From: Cricetomys ansorgei
Taxonomy: Eukaryota; Chordata; Mammalia; Rodentia; Nesomyidae
DNA: 64,000 nucleotides
Assembly: GCA_026225945.1 (NCBI GenBank)
Contig: JAMJFZ010003163.1
Span: 20,086,501-20,150,500 of the forward strand
Direction: 5' to 3'
Shown here: positions 19,947 to 32,080 of the stretch, in pieces
How positions within the stretch are numbered: position 1 is the first letter of the stretch
Layout: the number at the start of each line of letters is the position of its first letter
Notes under the pieces: model-generated
The model's input: the letters and a program-made list of their open reading frames with translations, nothing else
Database searches by the model: none
Told to the model about the DNA's origin: nothing
Position numbers and translations under genes: made by a program

Positions 19947-20275
19947 GAAATTCAGGGAGGAAGGGTTTGATCTGGCCCAGTTTCAGGTTATAGTCCGTCA
20001 TGGTGAGGAAGTCACAGTAGCAAAAACCTGAGGCAGTTGTTCATATCATGCCCACAGTCGAGAAATAGTGGTAAATGCATGTGCTCACCCCATTCTCCTT
20101 TTTATACAGTTCAGAATCCCAGCCCAGGGAATAGTAACACCTGTAGTGGACAGGTCTTCCCATCTCAGCTAACTTCATGGAGATGATCTCCAATGCATAC
20201 ACCAAAAGCTATCTCCCTGATGTTTCTAGATCTCACCAAGTTGACAGTTGAGATTACCTATTGCATTTGGAGAAA
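19945..20275 (-). mobile_element. Rodent LTR (ERVL-like), antisense, truncated
   Basis: The order 'ggaggaagggtttgatctgg', 'ttatagtccgtcatggtgag', 'cctttttatacagttcagaa', 'ggtcttcccatctcagctaa' and 'caagttgacagttgagatta' follows a common rodent LTR-like repeat in antisense. It lacks the 'caccatgacc' terminus at the side where the B1 at 19761 sits. The family name is uncertain. Confidence 0.55.
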
Positions 20276-21547
20276 AAGACAAGGAAGCATAGTGTTTTCA
20301 GGAGCCAGCACCTTGCATGTTCATTTTCTCCCTGAGATCTCACCGTTGAGATAGTTCCAATTCCCTTCAACCAACCCTCTCTACTCCTCCGTGCTTGAAG
20401 GCATTCTCCAACACCTCCAAAGCTCTTTCAATGTGAAGTAGACTCAAAGTGATGGGAAATCAGCAGCCCTCAGAAACAAGTTGCAAATAATAACTGGAGA
20501 CGATGTATTAAAACCTTTTCTCTCATCCTTTGTATGGAACCATCCCGAAGGCTGTTGTTTCCCCATTTCTTGGCATCTCCTCTAGGAATTGAGCCCATGA
20601 TGGTAGAGGGTTCATAAAACACCATGTACTTGCAGCTCTCCCTTCCCAAGCTTACTTCTCTAGTTCTCTGCAGAGACTTTCTGTACTTCCCAGATAAAAT
20701 AGCTGCACTTGAGACAGTCTCTGGATTGCTTTTGGAGGAACCTAAACAAAGATGGTTTTTCTCTTCAGTGTAGGAGCTTCATGTTGGGCTTGACCCAGAA
20801 ACAAGGTGTTGCTAAGCACTCATGATACTTCTCCCATTTTTTTGTAAGACACGTGGGATATTCTTCATGAACTGAACAGGCTACATCCGGCTGCCCTTGT
20901 ACATAATTTGTGGGATGCGTGATTTGACCAGTAGACTCTACTGATAGAACCGTAGTGTGCTGCATCTTAATAGGCATTCTTTCAGGGGGAAAATCCAGGC
21001 TTCCTTACATTGTACTTCTGCAGTGTGCGTACTGAGAATGTCGCCACAGCCTGGCACACCGTACCGGCACTTGGAGCATGGGAAACTTGTATGAACTGGC
21101 AACGTCAGCAAATCTGAATCAGGTACACATACGAATGGGAAGCCTTGGAATTGCATGGACCAGAAAGTCCAGGAAGAGGCAGCACAGGCTGCCTCATAAG
21201 GCAATGTTCTCTTGCTAGAGGCTGAGGACTGCACAGAGACGCGTCACATCATCCCTGGGCTGAGGTCAGAATGCCCCAGCGCTCCTCTCTTGATGCTCAG
21301 CAGAGGGCTTGTGAATTGTTTTAGAATCTTGAGAGAAGCTTGCGGCTTCTTTAAGTTGATCAAACATTTGGTGGAATCTGTTCCTTTCCTACTACTGGGG
21401 TTCGGGCCAACCAGTGAGACTGACAACTTCTCTGTTACCCACTTTGGATTCTTTTTCTTATCTATTTATCTCTTGCTTTACACAGCTCTTAGATGTGACA
21501 AATGGTCCCTACATTAAACACTATAATCACAATGAACCTATAGGGAA
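20276..21547. other. Unique non-coding sequence
   Basis: No transposon, exon or RNA gene is recognised over about 1.3 kb. A C10 run follows at 21548-21557. Confidence 0.5.
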
Positions 21548-21584
21548 CCCCCCCCCCAAACAAACAGCACAAAAACCCAGATAA

Positions 21585-21740
21585 AGAAAATGAGGTGATT
21601 ATTACATCCAGATGGAGAAACTGAGGCACAGTATGGTTTAGCAACTGGTCCGAGACACATAATTTAATAAGTGGCAGAGTTGGGATTTTATCCCAGGTGG
21701 TCTGGTTTCAGAGCCCATGTCTTTTACCTCATGAATCTCC
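21585..21740 (-). mobile_element. MIR SINE relic, antisense
   Basis: The series 'atggagaaactgaggcacag', 'agtggcagagttgggatttt' and 'tggtctggtttcagagccca' follows antisense MIR closely. Confidence 0.75.
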
Positions 21741-21934
21741 CGGGCTTGGAGATCAGACCCTTCCTATTTTGATGACTTAGATTACTTAGTTGTGTGGTCT
21801 ACGTGAGTCATTTAATGTGGCTGAACCTGAAGATGATAATACATTGCAGGCATGTAAGACTTGCAGGGGTGGAGAGTGTGCAGTAGAAAAGGCAGCCTGG
21901 AATCTGCAATAGTCACTGTTGTTACTGTCTCTTA

Positions 21935-21990
21935 GCACACACACATGCACGCATGCACACATGCACACACACACATGTACACACGTACAC
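21935..21990. repeat. (CA)n/(CATG)n alternating tract
   Basis: Alternating purine-pyrimidine CACACATGCACG-type units, about 55 bases. Confidence 0.9.
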
Positions 21991-22229
21991 ATCATGCCAG
22001 GCTCACTGAACTGTTCCCCGTACACACACGCAGCCTTCCAGCTGCCTGCACGGTTCTTATCTTCTCTCTTTGGTGAACTAACACCTTCTCAAGCCCAGTA
22101 CAGATAGTTCCTTGTTGTGAACTTGTTAAATTCACCAGAGTAACATCTTCATTAGCCATTCTGTTAGCAGTGCTTAACCACACGTAAGGTCTGGAGAAAG
22201 ACCGTGGGACTTTATGAAATGACTCCTAT

Positions 22230-22400
22230 TATAGGCATGGATGTGGTGCCAGTTTATGTGTGTGCAAAATGAGGGAAGTGTATCTGTGTCACAAGATTAT
22301 CATGAGGCTTAAACGAGACATAGCGTGTTAACATTTCGCAAGGGGATGGAATGTAGACATGTTCAGTAAACCCTGTCATATCGTGTTAGCTCTCTGATCC
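22230..22400 (+). mobile_element. Possible MIR relic
   Basis: The order 'tgtgcaaaatgagggaagtg', 'tcacaagattatcatgaggc', 'ttaaacgagacatagcgtgt' and 'gttcagtaaaccctg' fits the 3' half of sense MIR. Confidence 0.5.
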
Positions 22401-24776
22401 TATCTGCTACATTACTTAATACTGAGTATTGATGCGCTGATGGTTTTTAGTTCCACCAGGCCACAAAAATCTTCAACCTAAGAATGGAATCTGTTACTTC
22501 TCTTTACTTTTCTGCTGGCTCCAGTATCAGATATATAGTACTTGATTTGACATTGGATGGACAGACAGATGTGAGTGAGGGAAGGTTATAGGTGAAATAA
22601 GTGGATAACTGTTGCCAAGCTCAGCAGTTAGGGTAAGGGCCAGGACCATCTCTGCTACCTGACGTGTGCTATCTGCTATAATAGGACAGGAGGACACAAA
22701 GGGCCAAGAAGTGGGCTCTGAGTTCTTTCATTTGGACTGGAGATGGCAAAGACAAACCAAACAACCAAACCAAAAAGACCAGCGGCTCCTTACTGGGTGG
22801 AGAGTTGACTTCTAGCACCTGTCACTCCTGTTGGTTCACAGAAACTCCAGCATGTCATGAGAATCACTTCCCCAGCTAAGAATCTGGGAAATTCCCTCCT
22901 CAGTAGTGTTTGGATGAAGCTAGATGCCCTGGACCTGTACCATTAGGGAAGGAGACAATGTTGATCTGGACTTGGGACTAGTCCTGACTCTTCTCAGGAA
23001 GGGGCCTGTGGCTGTGGATCCAAGAGCTGTACCAACAGGACAGAGGTGTGTTAGGACAGATCCAGAAAGTCTTGGTATTCAATCTTTGTCCTCATGGGCT
23101 CTTCCTGGATTCCTCATCTAACCCTTCCCAGTGATTTGTGGCATCTTGACCCACCAGGCTGACCATCTCAGTTCACTCAGGTGAGTATCACTATGGGGCC
23201 TAATCTCCCATGCTATGGAGACCCCAGTGATCTCCCATTCCATCCCAAATGGGATCTCAGTGGTCCCTTTTCCTTTTGCCTGAAGCCAAGCACAAGGAAA
23301 CAGACTCATGCTTATAAAAGCTTTTCTGTGTGTAACTTGTCACTCTTAAGGCTACATCTATCCTGGTAACAAAGATCTTCATTCACCTTTTCTGCAGTCA
23401 TTCCAGTGAAAAGCTAACCAGGGGAACTGTCAATGGCCAAGTATGTGTTCTGTTCCAACTGGGCTTAAATACTGCGTGTCAGCACTTTGGTAGGGTACTT
23501 AGAAGTTAAGCTGAGTTTAAAATAACTTCTACAGGAAAGTCAGAGGAAGGACAAAGAAGAAGAAAGATTATTATTCTCCAAAATCATACTCTCCCCTAGC
23601 TTGGCAAGATCAGTGATCAACGAATGATCAAAGACTTTAAGGCAGTAGTGATGAGATATTGTGCCAGCTGACCCTGAGATGTCTGTGCACGAAGAGGAAG
23701 ATGCTAGAGCTGCCTGAAGGGGCCGGAGATGATTGGGTTGAAGAGATGCACCCTTTCCCAAATCTCTCTGTTCACAGTGAAGATGTAGGTATTTATCAAG
23801 CAACTTTCTCCAAGTCATCCAGCCACTGAGGGGAGCAGCGAGCAGAACCCCAGGGCGGTTACACTAAAGCCAAGGAATTGTCGCAGGACAGTGGCTGCTT
23901 CTCATCCCCTCCCCCCCTTCCTTTTTCTTTCTTCTGTTTAGTTGTTCAACAAATATTGCTATTAGTCAAGTTACCAAGTCCAGTAGAATCCTCTTAGGGC
24001 TTTGGGGGAGAGGGCAGAGGCTCCAGGTGTCTTGCTCTGGGTAGCCAAGGGACTCAGTGAATCTGAAAGCATTTCCTCTTTCCAGGGGATAGCATGGTGT
24101 CTGTCTTGGCAGGATGGGTGTAGCTCAAGACGAAGTATTAACAGAAGGCACTGGAAAGGAGCTGTCAATTCACAAATATTAACTATATTATTACAAAGTC
24201 ACCAATGAGCCAAAAGTGGCTGGCTGTGTCTTTGTCCTTTATATTTCAGAGCTTATTTAATGGACAATCCTGGTGTATCTCAGTGTTATTTGTAAAAAGC
24301 TCGGAAGGACCAGGGCATTAGCACTCCTGTTTTAAAAACAATACTATCAAAATTGAAACTTCTAAAGATCCCAGGTTGGAAAGGATGAAAGAAAAGTGAG
24401 AATAGAGATGGCCAAGTCTCAAGCCTACGTCCTTCATGAGGACGGAACAATCCCTAAGATCCGAGGAACGTTCCAAAGTCGAGCTTAGAGTGGATGCCAT
24501 AGGGTCTGAGGTGAGTTGTGTCCATGTGAAGCTCCCCTCAGGAGTTCTGGGCTCCCTTTCATCTTGTACTGGTGAGACAGATGTACCAGAGCATTTGCTC
24601 TCTGGGCTTTCCTCTTCAAAGACACTCTTTAAGGTCCAGGTTCTTTCCTGCATTAGGATCTAAATTAGACAGCCTGACACTCGGATGCCTCAGGCGTTCC
24701 TTTCTTAGCCCTGACCACTTCGCCTCCATTTTCAGCTAGAGGAGAACCTTTCAGTTTTCCTGCCCTAGAATTAGCT
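22401..24776. other. Unique, SINE-free non-coding sequence
   Basis: About 2.4 kb without a recognised transposon. Open frames up to 111 codons (24318-24653, minus) have no familiar domain or gene context. Confidence 0.5.
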
Positions 24777-24832
24777 TTTTCTTTCCCTCCCTCCCTCCCT
24801 CCCTCTCTCCCTCTCTTCCTTCTTTGCTTCCC
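24777..24832. repeat. (CCCT)n pyrimidine tract
   Basis: CCCTCCCT units in a pure pyrimidine stretch. Confidence 0.9.
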
Positions 24833-25046
24833 TTAGCACCAGAGCTGTTCTCGCCTTGCATGCTGGGAAAGACCAAGTGACTTCTTTGTTTGTCCCATAG
24901 AGCTGACAGCGTCTCACACAGCCCACCTGTTCCTTCCCAGTGGCCTCTGAGCCTCAGAGTTTGGTGTCCCGTACATTTAGACTTAGAGAACAAAAGAAAC
25001 TATTGAAATGTCATATGTCGGCCACTTCCTCCTATTCTATTCTAAC

Positions 25047-25048
<2 letters not shown>
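24833..25048. other. Unique non-coding sequence
   Basis: Nothing is recognised. Confidence 0.5.

Positions 25049-25119
<71 letters not shown>
25049..25119 (+). repeat. (CT)35 microsatellite
   Basis: About 70 uninterrupted bases of CT. It is a mirror-symmetric pyrimidine tract able to form triplex DNA. The Leu-Ser and Glu-Arg peptides in the open frames here are artefacts. Confidence 0.98.
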
Positions 25120-25121
<2 letters not shown>

Positions 25122-25519
25122 AAAACATTCTGTGAGGAAAAAAGGGGAGAAAACAGGATGGGGGGGGGAGTAGTTCAAAAAAATTTTTTAAAGAAGGGGG
25201 AAGAAAAGGACCCAGTAAGTCCAAGCCCACTTCGGGGAGTCGAAACATCTGCACTTTCTCAGCAGTTTGAAAGGAAACAAAAAATTGCCAAGTGGTATAA
25301 AATTTGAAGAAAAATTACCCAAAGGAGGAATGGACGTTAACCACGCTTCAATTCCCCACTATGGGTTGACATTTGAAGCACTTTCTTCTCTCCTCTTTCT
25401 TTCTGATTCACAGTGTGTCTAAAGAGGTGAATTGGGCGCACAAAACCCAACCTCCTCTTGCCAGGGCGGGTATGAAATATGAAGGCCGACGATTGTCTGG
25501 GCTCAGTGCGTTGGAATAA
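25120..25519. other. Unique non-coding sequence, purine-rich start
   Basis: A G9 run lies near 25160. No gene or transposon is recognised. Confidence 0.5.
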
Positions 25520-25960
25520 CATTGGTTAAATTATGGATAGTTTTTGAATAGTGTCACTTTTTTTTTTTCTCTGCAGATGGTTGTTCACACAAGGAGCCGG
25601 GTCTGCATAATTGTATCAGTAATCAGCAGTAAGGCAATTAGTTGTGTAAGTGTGCTATAATCATTCTAACAGAAGAGATGACGAAGAGACAAAAAAAGGG
25701 ATGGGGGGACCAACATGTCTTTTCTGAATCCATCAACTGACAGCCATAATTAGATATATATAATTGAAAATTCCACAGTAGGGGGGCCAGATTATACAAA
25801 TGAATTTTCTCTGCTGCCCTTATGCATTTTTGTCTTTGGCTGAACATCCCCCCAGGAGAGGCAGAAAACTCGTCATTCCAAAAGAGTGCGTACTGTACTC
25901 GGTATTGTTCTAGACCCATGATGTCAGCATACCATTTTTTTTTTTTTTGGTGTGGGGGTG
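25520..25960. promoter_or_regulatory. Candidate conserved regulatory block
   Basis: AT-rich and transposon-free, with 'tgcataattgtatcagtaat', 'ggcaattagttg', 'cataattagatatatataat' and 'gattatacaaatgaattt', all rich in homeodomain-type cores. A T-rich tract ending in 'ctctgcag' at 25559-25577 mimics a splice acceptor, but no exon can be supported downstream. Confidence 0.35.
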
Positions 25961-26439
25961 CAGGCAAGGGGCTGAGGTTAGTGTGGTTTGAGGACAGCGA
26001 ACAGACTGACGAGAGTCACACTGCCTCGGATATCCTTGTCCACGCTGTCGTTTGGAATCTGTTCTCAGCCAGTCTAAGGTCCTTCTTTTGGTTAATAGTG
26101 AAATTTTGGGTGGGTTGATTTGACCATGGGGTCTGGTGTAGCAACTGTCATACTTTTAGGAGTCCGTGAAAAATGTCTTAAGTTCCTTACGCATCCAAAG
26201 AGCAAAATGAACAATACGATAATGAGCCCAACCTGGCCTGGGATCACCTGCACACCACTGGGGTTGCGCAATGCAATCTCTAATGCACTTTTGTGGAGAA
26301 GTTTGTGCATGGAGGGCTGCAGTGGCCCAGGGATCTCTGAAGTTATCGAGTGGCCCTCATCCTGGCTGTGAGAGAGTCTCTCCAGAAAGAGAGAAGGGTG
26401 GCTGGCGTTTGAGGGAGCTCCCTTACACCCAGATATTTC
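25961..26439. other. Unique non-coding sequence
   Basis: Overlapping frames on both strands (120 codons minus, 83 plus) show no known domain. No transposon is recognised. Confidence 0.5.
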
Positions 26440-26860
26440 ACTCTGAGTTTTCATAGGAAAGAGGGGACTCTATTTAACCAAAGCCTGATTAGCAAAACCT
26501 ATAATTACGTTTGGTTAAAAATTCTTACGTGCCTATGAGTTTGTGGAAACTGTGCGCAGAGAGGCTTAGCACCGAATTAATCAGACTATAGGTCCCCCAT
26601 CAGACCGAAATCTTCTTTTTAAATTGGAAGTGCATCCCCCGGCCTCCCCCTCTCTCCTTTTGAATTCACCAATTCTTCTATAATTTAATTGGACAAATCT
26701 TAACTGTGATTTTTCCCCCTCCCAAAGAGGGGCGCATTGCGGCCAAGGCTTGTTAATTAAGCTCTTTAAATGCCCCCAGCTGTGCAATAAGTTTTCAAAG
26801 CAACACAACTGCAAATTTATTTATTTATTTTTTTTTAACATTTTGTGGCTAGTTTTCAAT
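26440..26860. promoter_or_regulatory. Candidate conserved regulatory block
   Basis: About 400 bases with alternating AT-rich homeodomain-type words ('cctataattacg', 'ccgaattaatcag', 'tataatttaattgg', 'gttaattaagc') and short pyrimidine and GC stretches. CpGs are retained ('gtgcgcag', 'ggcgcattgcggcc'). It has no SINE or LINE sequence. It ends in a (TTTA)n run at 26818-26835. Confidence 0.4.
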
Positions 26861-27379
26861 CATGTATTATTTCCCCCTCCTTGTTCTGAGGATGGGAAAA
26901 AACAGGAAAAAATCTCAGGGAGAGTTCCCATGCATTGTGGAATCTTGGACAGACAGTCAAATTGGAGGTGCCATTAAGTGGTGTCTAATTGGAGCCTGTT
27001 TAAAGGCGGGGGAGTCACAAGGGACGATTCTTTGGGCTTGTAGGCAGTGTGGGCATCTGTATGCTGTCTAGAAATTACTTAGAAGAGTACTAGGAAAGCA
27101 AAACTCCCACTGGGGTCTGAAGACAGCACTCCTCCCTGTAGACAGAAGAGGGTTTTGTGGGGAGTAGACCTAGCCAGGTCCTGGGCATTGTCGCTGTTCT
27201 CTTTAGGGTGCTGGCCTCCCCCTGGTTATAGCCCATGTTCCTGGTTCTTCCCACCCTAGCTTAGCTAGGAAAATTGGGAACTGGAAGGAAAAATGTTGAA
27301 GTGAGTTTGTAGTTACTCTGCCCTCTAGAAAGTGTCACCTCTGAGACGACGTATCAGCTGCCTCCATGCTAAAGGAGGA
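26861..27379. other. Unique non-coding sequence
   Basis: Nothing is recognised. Confidence 0.5.
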
Positions 27380-27560
27380 CGAACTAGATGACCTGATGAG
27401 TTAAGGCATGTGCTGCCAAGCCTGAAGACCTGAGTTCAATCCCCGAGGCCCGTGTGGTGGAAGGAGAGAACTGACTCCTGCAAGCCGTCTTCTGACCTTT
27501 ACACCAGTAGCAAGTATACGCCGCACCCATCCACCCCCACACAATACATAAATTAAAGCG
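27380..27560 (+). mobile_element. B3 SINE
   Basis: The tRNA-like head is partly lost. The body 'tgccaagcctgaagacctga', 'gttcaatccccgaggcccgt', 'gtggtggaaggagagaactg' and 'ctcctgcaagccgtcttctg' is diagnostic of B3, and it ends in 'acacaatacataaattaaag'. Confidence 0.85.
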
Positions 27561-30500
27561 GGATACAAAGTTACGAAAGCTGCTAAGAAATGGCATCATA
27601 TTTAAGAGACAAATGGATCCCAGTTTAAAAGGGTGAAGCCCTTGGCTAAAATGCTCATTAGCAGTCCAGTAGGCCCATATTTCAATTCGTTTTACAAATA
27701 CCTTACCACTTTCTTAACATTGAGACTAACCAACACGGACTGCGGGAAAAGCATGTGTCGGATGGCAGCTGTAAGGCAGTGTATCATTTATCTCGTACCG
27801 TGGCCCTCAAGTGTCTGTGTTGATGGGGACCAAGTTATTCATCCTGGGTCCCCATGCTTCCCTGATGCTAGCTTGAAGAAGAAAGAAACTTTCCCAAATT
27901 GTCCACTAATATGATTATTTTTAAAGTCTGGAGCCCAGGCATGCTTTTGATAACACTGGCCTTGGAGTGGAGTCCCCTAGTATTGAAAGCATGGTGTCAG
28001 GAGCGTTCATGGCATGACCCGGAGAGGTCAATTACACGGCCACTGTCAGCCAAGATCTTTGCCCACCTAAAGGATGCAGTCTGCATCTGGAGGATGGAAG
28101 CTGAGTCTCGGACATGGCGTCTGGGGGACGGAGGCTGCATGTGATGTCTTGCTCTTTGATTTGCCAACCATTGAAGATGCTGTGGCTCAGCTGCACGGCA
28201 GTGATCCGGATTTCATAGAATGGCCAGGGGCACTGAGTGGAACAAACCTTAGTGGAGAGTTACAGCCCAATGGCCACTTGCCGATGACGTTGTACCAACC
28301 ACACTCGGCCAAGGGAAAGAAGGGAAGACAAGGTTGCAGCTTGCCCTGCCCCCACCATACATACCATGCTCGTGGCTGTCCATTAGGAAAGCCATCCTTC
28401 TCTGTGATCTCTGGGATGCCCATGTCTTCTTTCTGTGACAAGAGCCCCTTGCGCTGCTCTTTTGTCATGCCCAGAGGCTCTTACGTACAGGGCTTCACCG
28501 ATTCTCCTAAGAACCCAAGCTGGACCTATGAGAGAATCCAGAATGCTCATCAGGGATCAGGTGTACCAACACCTCGCTGAGAGAGTTCCCCAAGAGATGA
28601 GGCCCCAGAGGGCAGTGTCCGGCTGCTAGTACACTTCTGCCTCTGTTGACCCTGAGCAGGTTTCTCAGTTCGTGGTTCTCCCCACGAACCCTCGGCCTTC
28701 CTTTGTGTCTTAGTGTCCATCTGTCTTCAAGGAGAGATGCAAATCCCAGGTAAACTCGGAAACAGAACAAAATTTTTGTCTCCAAAGCCTCACCCCGGCA
28801 GGCACTGTGTCCCGGCCCCTCGCTGCTGTCCAGGTCCCTCTGCCCACAGACACTGCACACTATCCCATAGCTGCTCTGATTCTAGTGTCCCAGTGAGGCG
28901 AAGTGTCCAGCGCCTCTGCCCCCTCATTTTGTAAGTGGCAAGCGTCCTCGTGTTGTTAGTAATGTGTTAGTAGTTAGTAATGTGACTTCAGCTGTCACCC
29001 GGCTTCCGGGGGGTGGGGGATCTCTGCCCCTCCAGAGTCTCCTGCCTTCTCTCTGCTTCTCTCACCATATTCCTCAAGAGCTGTATCCCCAAATATCTTG
29101 GGGTTGGCAGACACAGCTCTTCCTCCCTCCTTCCCAGCCTGGAAACATGGACCACCCTCTCCAGCCTCCCCAACATGGCTCTCTGCTGAGGGTAACTCTT
29201 AAGAAACAGTTCCTTCAGCTTAAGGATGGCACATCTCTTTCCTAAGACAGAAAGGGGCTTTTAACCCTTCACCCCCGAGACCCTGCTGGAAGTGGCTGCT
29301 GCTACCGCCTTCTCTTTGCCTAGTCTTCATTTGGTCTCTACCCAGTCATCAATGAGCCCCGCACTGAAGTTGGTCCATCGTCTGACTCCCTCTGGAGCAC
29401 CTTCCAGTTTAGGGGAATCCAGAATTGAGACTCTCAGCTGCCAGAGGGTGAGAACAACCGCCTGTGAATTTGGAAATGTGTCCTATTTCCCTTCATCTTT
29501 GGGTTTTGCCTGACATGCTGGCTACCCTGGAAGGTCCTCTGAACCCAGCCTGTTTGGATTATGTCTTCATTTTCATTAAGTCATACGCAGTCCTGCTTAT
29601 GTCGTCACCGAGCTATGAGGGGGTCTGAGACCCGATACCAACATGCTGCCTGTACTTATTAGCCTCATAATGGATGCCCAAGCCCCGGGACAATGACAGC
29701 TTGGCTGCCCCTCTGCTCCCCAGCTTACTGTAACTGATCCCTTAAAGAGGACATGAGTCTTCTGGCTTTGCATTTATGAGTCAAGATAAGAGAGTGCCTT
29801 GCTGGATTAAGAGAACCAAGCAGGCCCTGTGCTGGGCATCCCAGAGAAGGACCTGGCTGGTTCTCAGAAGGCAGATGAATTCGGCCTGCACAGTACTTTT
29901 AATGACACTTAGATTTCGGCATTTTAAAGCAAATCTTGCCATCTCCAGTTGGACACAGTGTCTATGACTCCTTTCTGTTTTAAATCTGGCCGACATCATT
30001 CCCTGCGTTATCCTGTTCTGTCCCTGTGAGCATTTGCCCTGGTAGACCAGCACTTCCTTTGTAAGTGCGGAAATGTCTCCTAGGAATGTAGAGCATGGAG
30101 TGGAGAGCCAAGGAAGAGAGTCATAATTTTATTGGCTGCAGATCCACATTTCCAAGCAGGGATTCAGAGATCAAGAGAAGAAACAGGGATCATTACTTAC
30201 CCCAGTCAACTGGTGGTCACATCTTCCTTGGCATGGTTTAATGCGACATTGTTTCTTTGGAAGTATTTTGAGAAGCATAACAGAGGCAGGGTTCACCAAC
30301 GGTGTCAGTTTCTCATCCGCAGAGCCATTTATCGGCTGTCACCCACTGTGGTCTCTGCCCCCTCTCTTACCTAAGCGGAAGTACTTCACGCTGCTTCAGA
30401 AGACCTAGATGAAGGCATCAGTGAGCATTGCAGCTACGATGATCTTGGGATGAAAAAGGGTGAAGGGATTTGGGGCTCCAGTTCCCCAACCTTCCTGTTT

Positions 30501-31589
30501 TCCTCCTGGTCTCACTTTTCTATCTATGGCCCAGCAGCCCCACTCTCAGACTCTGAGTTTGTTCTAGGCTGGATATTTCTGTCTTCTCTGTTCTGCTGAG
30601 CTTCACACCTCTCCTGTAGTTTCTACTGGCTTCTGCCTATTAATGCTACTTCAGATGTAAGCGTTTGCCCTCAACAAACAAAAGATCCTTCTGTCCCATG
30701 ATCTGCCTCCATCAGTGTCAATGGAAGAGTATAACAAACAGCAGTAAACGATTTGTCCTCTTACACAATACGCTCTTTGATTCTCACTACCAGTTCTGCA
30801 AAAGGTGGGCATTCTACACCCCTCGCAGACTGAGGAGAGCTGAGAGATATCAAAACACCTAGTCACAGAGTGTGAAACTCTACAGAGGGCCTCCTCAGCC
30901 TCATCCGGACACCTTCCTTACCATGCGAGGTCACTGGATGGAGGTAGTAGAGTTGAGTTCATTGGTTAGCTGAAACCGATTCTGGAACCTTCTCTTTAGA
31001 TTCTTCTGGGATCTAGTAACTCGGAGGTGGTGATTTTGGTTACATACCCACTTTTCAGAACAGAACTCATTCGCAGGAAGCTTCCCCACGCTTAGAAGAA
31101 AACTGCTATCGATGAGGCCTCTCCAACTTCTCCTCACTTGGGCCTCTTTGTAATTCAGGCCTATGCTTCCCAGCTGCCAGTGGTCTCTTTTCCTCCCATC
31201 TTGAATTTTTAATCCTCTGCAAAGAAGAGAGGAGGGAATGAATGTCCCAACCACAGGCGTGTTTTTGAGATTCCAATTGCCATAACCTACATGACATGTA
31301 TTTTCCTATAAACTCAAAGCAGAGAGCGCAGGAGCCTTTTCCTCCTCAGGGGCTACTTCAGTGCCATTTTTGGTGACTGTGCAGAAGGTGTTTTAAAAGT
31401 GAGTTGTCAAGCTCTTAGATGGCTTCACCATGAGGCGTGCCAGTAACTCAAGCCGCTCATCTGAAATGATTTGCCTGCAAACACAAGAGGGAAGCTACCA
31501 TCCCAGACAGTCCACCCTCAGATCTTCCTATGGATTAATTTGCTGGGTGGCCTGAAGTAGGTCGAAAGGCTTTGGCCGGGGAGTAGAAT
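27561..31589. other. Unique, SINE-free non-coding sequence (4 kb)
   Basis: No transposon is recognised apart from a possible antisense MIR trace near 30755-30870. The longest open frame in the window (168 codons, 28074-28580) is here. It has no recognised domain and overlaps other frames. A possible CTCF core lies at 28602-28616 and an octamer ATGCAAAT at 28738-28745. No gene can be supported. Confidence 0.5.
28602..28616 (+). promoter_or_regulatory. CTCF-like core motif, partial
   Basis: GCCCCAGAGGGCAGT matches CCASYAGRKGGCRSY at 13 of 15 positions, with the AGAGGGCAGT half perfect. It is weaker than the site at 5038-5052. Confidence 0.3.
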
Positions 31590-32080
31590 TCTAGAAATAA
31601 TCACCCTATAGACACTCTAAATCAATCATAATTAATGCACTTGCTGAGCCCTGTCATCCGATTGCTGCTAGAGGGTGAAATAAAGAGACCCTTTCTAATA
31701 CAATTTGAAAAGAGATCAAATCTGTCATTTCGTCTAATAATTGAGCCAAATGAGAAAAGAGAGAGGTCAAAGTTCACTGGGTGACCTTATGTAAACCCAA
31801 TAATGCATAATTCATTTCCTTTTTATGGAATTTAAAAGCTGCTGTAAATGGGCAGGATGGAGGTTGTGCTTCCCGCGGCTTCTGCCAGGCTGCTCGTGTT
31901 CAGTCCTGGAGCGCTGCACCGACTTCCCAGCCGCTGATTCTAACCGAGTCATCCCCAAACCTTCAATGCAGGCCGGCATTTAATTCGTCCTCCCAAGCGT
32001 GTGGAGTTAATAACTGAATAAATCACTGACAGCATTCTGTGAATGATATAAAACCTGTAATTTATTTATTGAGTGCTACA
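31590..32080. promoter_or_regulatory. Candidate conserved enhancer with PBX-HOX and DR1 sites
   Basis: A transposon-free AT-rich block. ATCAATCA at 31621-31628 is the reverse complement of the PBX-HOX site TGATTGAT, and is followed directly by the homeodomain palindrome TAATTA at 31629-31634. AGGTCAAAGTTCA at 31764-31776 is a DR1 nuclear-receptor element (HNF4, RXR and COUP-TF type), and a third half-site TGACCT in opposite orientation is at 31782-31787. Further TAAT cores and 'taatgcataattcat' follow. Motifs are seen; enhancer function and conservation are inferred. Confidence 0.5.

Noticed and set aside
25559..25577. Polypyrimidine tract plus 'ctctgcag' as a splice acceptor
   Set aside because: No open frame with protein-like features or matching donor follows. 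Such sequences are common by chance.
28074..28580. Longest open frame in the window, 168 codons on the plus strand
   Set aside because: No known domain or family resemblance, overlapping frames on the other strand (28187-28468), no recognised promoter, splice or polyadenylation context. It is compatible with chance in GC-moderate DNA. A codon-substitution test on orthologs would settle it.
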